A stretch of 64,000 nucleotides of DNA, from assembly GCF_022605725.1 (NCBI RefSeq), contig NC_065548.1, positions 39,735,131-39,799,130 of the forward strand, read 5' to 3'. Positions 59,986-64,000 of the stretch are shown here, piece after piece. Numbering within the stretch: position 1 is the stretch's first letter; each line of letters starts with the position of its first letter. The DNA comes from Anthonomus grandis grandis (Eukaryota > Arthropoda > Insecta > Coleoptera > Curculionidae). A program made the position numbers and the translations under genes. The notes under the pieces were generated by a model. That model did no database searches, was not told where the DNA came from, and saw only the letters and a list, made by a program, of their open reading frames with translations.

Positions 59986-60704
59986 ATCTGAATACTAGAT
60001 CACTTACAAACAGCTTTAATATTTTTCAGAATCATATAAAAAAGTATTAATATGATATGATTGCTGTCTCGGAGACTTGGCTTCACTCCCATGTTTCCGA
60101 TGACACTATTTACTTGGATAGTTACATTCTCGTTCGTTGGATAGGCTAAATAGAGGTGGCGGTGTCGCTGTGTATCTCAAAAATATTTTTAACTTTCGTA
60201 TTATGGATAGAGAATCTGCAGCTTATCTTGAACAAATTTGGATCGAGATAAATGACAAAAAAATTCTCGTTGGAAACTTCTATCGTCCACCTAAAGGTGA
60301 ACTAAACCTTTTTTATTCCGCTCTGGATAACATTCTGGTTGATGTTTATGCTGCCTATGAGTACATAATACTTCTTGGCGACTTTACCATAAATATTCTT
60401 AATCCAAATGTAAATACTTCATTGTTTGAAATTACTGAAGTTTATGGTTTAAAACAATTCATATCCGAGCCGACAAGAGTGTCTGATACTTCTATGTCCC
60501 TGATTGATTTGATTTTTTCTAATATTGACCTCATGGAGGCTTGTGGTGTTAGGGATGTTGAGGTGTCGGATCACTTGTTGGTTTTTTGTGAAATTAATTT
60601 TAATATTTCTGAGCCACAACGCTTTAGTTTTACATACAGAAACCTTCATAATATTGAACATTTACGTTTTCAGTCTGATCTGGAGTTATTACCATGGCAT
60701 AGTA
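59986..60704 (+). pseudogene. Non-LTR ORF2 apurinic-type endonuclease
   Basis: L-N-T-R-S-L-T-N-S-F (about 59988-60020) opens the domain, with I-A-V-S-E-T-W-L (about 60061-60086) holding the catalytic Glu. After a frameshift the frame 60137-60704 reads R-G-G-G-V-A-V-Y-L, Y-R-P-P, L-L-G-D-F-T-I-N (G-D-F-N expected; Asn changed to Thr), and V-S-D-H-L-L-V-F (catalytic Asp-His kept). The enzyme nicks the target for priming. The transposon cuts the frame after L-P-W-H-S-I. Confidence 0.83.
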
Positions 60705-61650
60705 TACAGGGTGTCTCACGATGAATAGACGCGATCGATATCTCAAAAACTAATTTTTCAAAAATGTTGAAAATTTGGCAACGTAGCACAGTCGATGGGG
60801 GCCATAGAACTAAAATATTTTGACAGTTGTAACGTTTCCGGTTATACCGGAAATAGGTGTCAACTTCGTTATTTTAAATAGAACACCATGTATATTTTTA
60901 CATTTTTGGCTTCCACATGAAATTCTAGGTATATTTTATGTATAATGTCCTATACCTAAGTGTAACCGTTTTTGACATATTTTTAATTTCATGTGAAAAA
61001 CTATGTTTATAAGCCCTAACATAATTACCGATTACTCCCTTTTAGTAGCCTTTATTTATTGTTTAGTTTTGGTTTTATTTTAAAGGAAGGATGATTTGAA
61101 AAGACTATTTTAATATTTGGCTAAAAAAAAGATACAGGGAGGTCAAAAACTAGCATTAAAAATTAAAATGAAAAAATCATTAAAAGTCATTTTTTTTAAA
61201 TGGAAACCCCCTATTTTTATATTTTTTTCATGAAGATAATTAAAAATAAGGTCAACTTTATATAAGGTTATCTAGTCCAAAAATTGATAGTTTCCGAAAT
61301 ATTGGCAGTTTAAATTTGGCCTAATATTAAAAGCCGCATAGTAACACGGCTCAAGGATTGTTGATTAGCTGGCCATGACAGTTGTCATAGTAACCGCTAG
61401 AAGCGACAGTAAGCTAATGGATTATAACAGAAATGTCATTGCTTGTCATTTCATAATTTTTTAAAAACTAATATGCCAGGGCGATTAAATTATACACACG
61501 AAGATTATTTAAATTTGTTTATTATCTATGGAGAATGTAACAAAGTTTTATCGAGAACATGCCAAATATTTGCAGATAGATTTCCAGAAAAACAGAAACC
61601 ATCAAGTTGCGCTGTTAGGCGAATAATAGAAAATTTTAAAAATTTTGGCA
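60705..61650 (+). repeat. Left ~945-bp TIR of element B
   Basis: Inverted match to 62639-63581, from TACAGGGTGTC to AAAATTTTAAAAATTTTGGCA. Scattered substitutions and few small indels. It includes the promoter region and the start of the transposase gene (ATG 61473). Confidence 0.9.
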
Positions 61651-62628
61651 CTGTTAAGGCGAAAGCGCAAAAAAAGAAACCACTTGTTGACAATGAAAAT
61701 ATTGAAATTGCAATTTTGGGATATTTTGCAGCGTATCCTATGACGTCCTTAAGACAAGTAGCTTCACAAACTAGATTCTCCAAAGACACAATACATAGGA
61801 TTTTGTTGAAACATAACTTCCACCCTTATTTAATATCTTTGGTTCAGCATCTTAGAGAAACAGATTTGCCCAAAAGAATCCAGTTTTGTGAATTTATCTT
61901 AACAATGGTACAGGAAAATCCCCAGTTTTTGGATGACATAATTTGGACTGATGAGGCAAAATTTTCAAAAAATGGTATTTTTAACAGACATAATTCCCAT
62001 GTTTGGAGTGATTCAAATCCTCATGCTGTGAGATCACAAAATTATCAAGAAGTCTGGCAGTTTAATATTTTTTGTGCTATCAGAAATGATCGGATCATTA
62101 AATTGCACTTTTACGAAGAAAACTTAAATGGCAAGTCACTTATAAATTTCATGCATATTACGTTCAAATTTTTAATTCTGTGTCAATTTTTACAGGAGAA
62201 GGATATTTAAATATTCTAGAGGACTTGGATACAGAATATTTAATGAATTTACCATTGGCAGAACACGGAAACATTTATTATCAACATGATGGTGCACCAC
62301 CACACAGAACCCTTCCTGTAACGAGATTCTTAGACGCATCATTTAATGACAAGTGGATTGCCAATAACGGACCTATTTTGTGGCCTCCTCGTTCTCCGGA
62401 TTTAACTGCCCTAGATTATTTTATTTGGGGAACAATAAAGAATATTGTTTATTCCAATCCATTAACAACGCAGCAGGATTACAGCAGGATTGTATGGAAA
62501 GGGTTAGACAAGCATTTGAAAGTTTATCTCCAGAGTCAATTAGAGCGGCAACCTATGACGACCTAATTCGCAGATGTGAAAAATGCTTAGAAGTTCAAGG
62601 AGGAAATTTTGAACATTTGCTAATATAA
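61473..62628 (+). CDS. Tc3-like transposase of element B, GC-AG intron, one frameshift
   Basis: ATG 61473 starts M-P-G-R-L-N-Y-T; this is chosen over upstream in-frame codons because it matches family starts. The HTH lies in residues 1-60 (F-A-D-R-F-P-E-K, C-A-V-R-R-I-I-E-N-F). The catalytic domain has I-I-W-T-D-E-A-K-F (first Asp), Y-Q-H-D-G-A-P-P-H (second) and R-S-P-D-L-T-A-L-D-Y-F (third), ending G-G-N-F-E-H-L-L-I at 62628. Joining exon 61473-62130 to 62196 onward through a GC-AG intron gives N-L-N-G-E-G-Y-L-N-I-L. The only clear lesion is an 11-nt duplication at 62472-62491 (AGCAGGATT repeated) that shifts the last 50 codons. Recently active by appearance. Confidence 0.85.
62131..62195 (+). 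other. 65-nt GC-AG intron in the element B transposase
   Basis: The donor is AATG followed by GCAAGT; the acceptor is TTTTTACAG. Removing it joins codons in frame and yields the family sequence N-L-N-G-E-G-Y-L. Without splicing the frame meets a stop at 62208-62210. Confidence 0.7.
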
Positions 62629-62638
62629 CTTGTTACTC

Positions 62639-63581
62639 TGCCAAAATTTTTAAAATTTTATATTATTCGCCTAACAGCGCAACATGATGGTTTCTGTTTT
62701 TCTGGGAATCTATCTGCAAATATCTGGCATGTTCTCGATAAAACTTTGTTACATTCTCCATAGATAATAAACAAATTTAAATATTCTTCGTTTGTATAAT
62801 TTAATCGCCCCGGCATATTAGTTTTTAAAAAATTACAAAATTACAAGCAATGACATTTCTGTTATAATCCATTGTCTTACTGTCGCTTCTAGCAGTTACT
62901 ATGACAACCGTCATGGCCAGCTAATCAACAATCCTTGAGCCTAACTATACGGCTTTTAATATTAGGCCAAATTTATACGGCCAATATTTCGGAAACTATC
63001 AATTTTTGGACTAGATAACCTTAAATAAAGTTGACCTTATTTTTAATTATCTTTATGAAAAAAATATAAAAATAGGGGGTTTCCATTTAAAAAAATTGAC
63101 TTTTAATGATTTTTTCATTTTAATTTTTAATGCTAGTTTTTGACCTCCCTGTATCTTTTTTTTAGCCAAATATTAAAATAGTCTTTTCAAATCGTTTTTC
63201 CTTTAAAATAAAACCAAAATTAAACAATAAATAAAGGCTACTAAAAGGGAGTAATCGGTAATTATGTTAGGGCTTATAAACATAGTTTTTCACATGAAAT
63301 TAAAAATATTTCAAAAACGGTTACACTTAGGTATAGGACATTATACATAAAATATACCTAGAATTTCATGTGGAAGCCAAAAATGTAAAAATATACATGG
63401 TGTTCTATTTAAAATAACGAAGTTGACACCTACTTCCGGTATAGCCGGAAACTTCACAACTGTCAAAATATTTTAGTTGTGTAGCCCCCATCGACTGTGC
63501 CATGTTGCCAAATTTTCAAAATTTTTGAAAAATTAGTTTCCGAGATATCGATCGCGTCTATTCGTCATGAGACACCCTGTA
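62639..63581 (-). repeat. Right ~945-bp TIR of element B, with a duplicate transposase start
   Basis: Minus-strand copy of 60705-61650. A second ATG at 62816-62814 opens M-P-G-R-L-N-Y-T-N-E-E-Y and stays open for about 52 codons to a stop in A-V-R-R-I-I. It differs from the left copy at only a few residues. Confidence 0.9.
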
Positions 63582-63583
63582 TA

Positions 63584-64000
63584 TATCATGCCTGAAATTG
63601 ACTCTAAGGTTGATTTTTTCACACAGTCGATACTTAATATCCTAGACATACATACGCCAATTAAGAGGGTTAATAATAAAAAAACCATATAGCCCCTGGA
63701 TAACCCCCAACATCAGGTTTATGCAAAAGCTTCGTATTAGGGCTCTAAATAAGTTTAGAGCTAGTAAGGATCGGGAGGACTGGAATACGTATAAACAGTA
63801 TAGAAATATTACAACGTCTGCGATTCGTGCAGAGAAAAAAGCATATTTGACCTATAAACTTGGCATTTGTAGTAATAGAGAAATTTGGAGTGAGTTGAAA
63901 AAAATCAATATTTCTAAAAAATCTAATGTACAGCTTCCTTAAAAAATGTTGAAAAACTTAATAGTTTTTTTACTAATATAAACAATAACAACAATAAGCC
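63584..64000 (+). pseudogene. Non-LTR ORF2 continued: endonuclease-RT linker
   Basis: Continues directly from 60704: Y-H-M-P-E-I-D-S-K-V-D-F-F-T-Q-S-I, then I-H-T-P-I-K-R-V. After a frame change the frame 63721-63942 has M-Q-K-L-R-I-R-A-L-N-K-F-R-A-S-K, D-W-N-T-Y-K-Q-Y-R-N and E-I-W-S-E-L-K-K-I-N. This linker always precedes RT in jockey/CR1-like elements, so RT should begin just past the window. Confidence 0.8.

Larger units (their letters stand above)
60705..63581 (+). mobile_element. Mariner/Tc3-like transposon with ~945-bp TIRs (element B)
   Basis: A 2,877-bp element starting TACAGGGTGTCTCA and ending TGAGACACCCTGTA, flanked by TA (60703-60704 and 63582-63583). The TIRs run 60705-61650 and 62639-63581 and stay highly similar throughout, leaving only about 990 bp of single-copy DNA. 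The inner part of each TIR contains the first 50 or so codons of the transposase. Confidence 0.92.
58684..64000 (+). mobile_element. Non-LTR retrotransposon (copy 3) interrupted by element B
   Basis: ORF1 at 58684-59337, a T-rich inter-ORF stretch, and ORF2 endonuclease from about 59990 to 60704. After the DNA transposon (60705-63581) ORF2 continues from 63582 to the window edge. The break is at a TA inside the endonuclease-RT linker. CR1/jockey-like architecture. The RT itself lies beyond the window. Confidence 0.85.

Overview
The window looks like insect genomic DNA. It is AT-rich, contains one split host gene with short exons and GT-AG introns, and is otherwise packed with decayed transposable elements of typical insect families (Ty3/Gypsy, BEL/Pao, CR1/jockey-like non-LTR, Penelope-like, Tc1/mariner, pogo, Harbinger). 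A beetle or another insect with a TE-rich genome would fit, but the order cannot be fixed from the sequence. No bacterial operon, CRISPR array, rRNA or intact tRNA was seen. Apart from the host gene, almost every coding region is mobile DNA, most of it broken by stops and frameshifts.

Host gene: three minus-strand exons of a beaten-path (beat) family immunoglobulin-domain protein. Exon 1 (32474-32516) encodes a signal peptide. Exon 2 (32200-32417) encodes most of the first Ig domain. Exon 3 (7811-7942) completes it with the C-E-V-S-A-E-A-P-S-F motif. The intron between exons 2 and 3 is 24,257 bp and holds most of the elements in the left half. The C-terminal exons lie beyond the left edge.

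Layout. 98-415: BEL/Pao gag fragment. 1912-6379: Ty3/Gypsy element with both 233-bp LTRs, a decayed gag-pol, and a 120-bp hammerhead-ribozyme insertion in its integrase. 8290-9200: non-LTR RNase H remnant. 12600-13040: Penelope-like GIY-YIG fragment. 13320-14117: Tc1-like pseudogene. 14172-17052: a nearly intact pogo-like transposon with a 605-codon ORF. 18425-19725: mariner/Tc3-like relic. 19925-21960: Penelope-like element bracketed by inverted hammerheads. 22199-22780: mariner fragment. 23067-26530: Tc1 element carrying a nested non-LTR insertion. 27040-30540: non-LTR element with a long-terminal-repeat-like insertion. 32940-34605: second Penelope-like element with a terminal hammerhead. 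35868-41083: Harbinger element with divergent transposase and MADF-BESS genes and a 2.6-kb LTR-like insertion. 41475-41890: second Harbinger 5' end. 41930-43305: non-LTR ORF1 and a long ATT microsatellite. 44405-46723: mariner-like element with ~350-bp TIRs. 47656-48120: Myb/SANT-like pseudogene. 48715-52270: minus-strand Gypsy with a 1.5-kb LTR-like insertion. 53560-53883: RT scrap. 54400-54790: mariner scrap. 55424-55640: inverted Penelope termini. 56089-58490: mariner and Tc1 relics. 58684-64000: non-LTR element cut by a mariner-like element (60705-63581) whose ~945-bp TIRs include the start of its own transposase gene.

The most interesting signals are the family of minimal hammerhead ribozymes at Penelope-type ends, one of them mobilised as a 120-bp unit with a target-site duplication; the pogo-like element's array of at least ten GGTAATAAGGCC-type subterminal motifs; the coding-region-in-TIR palindromic element; and three long TG...CA insertions without genes, two of them clearly flanked by 4-bp duplications.
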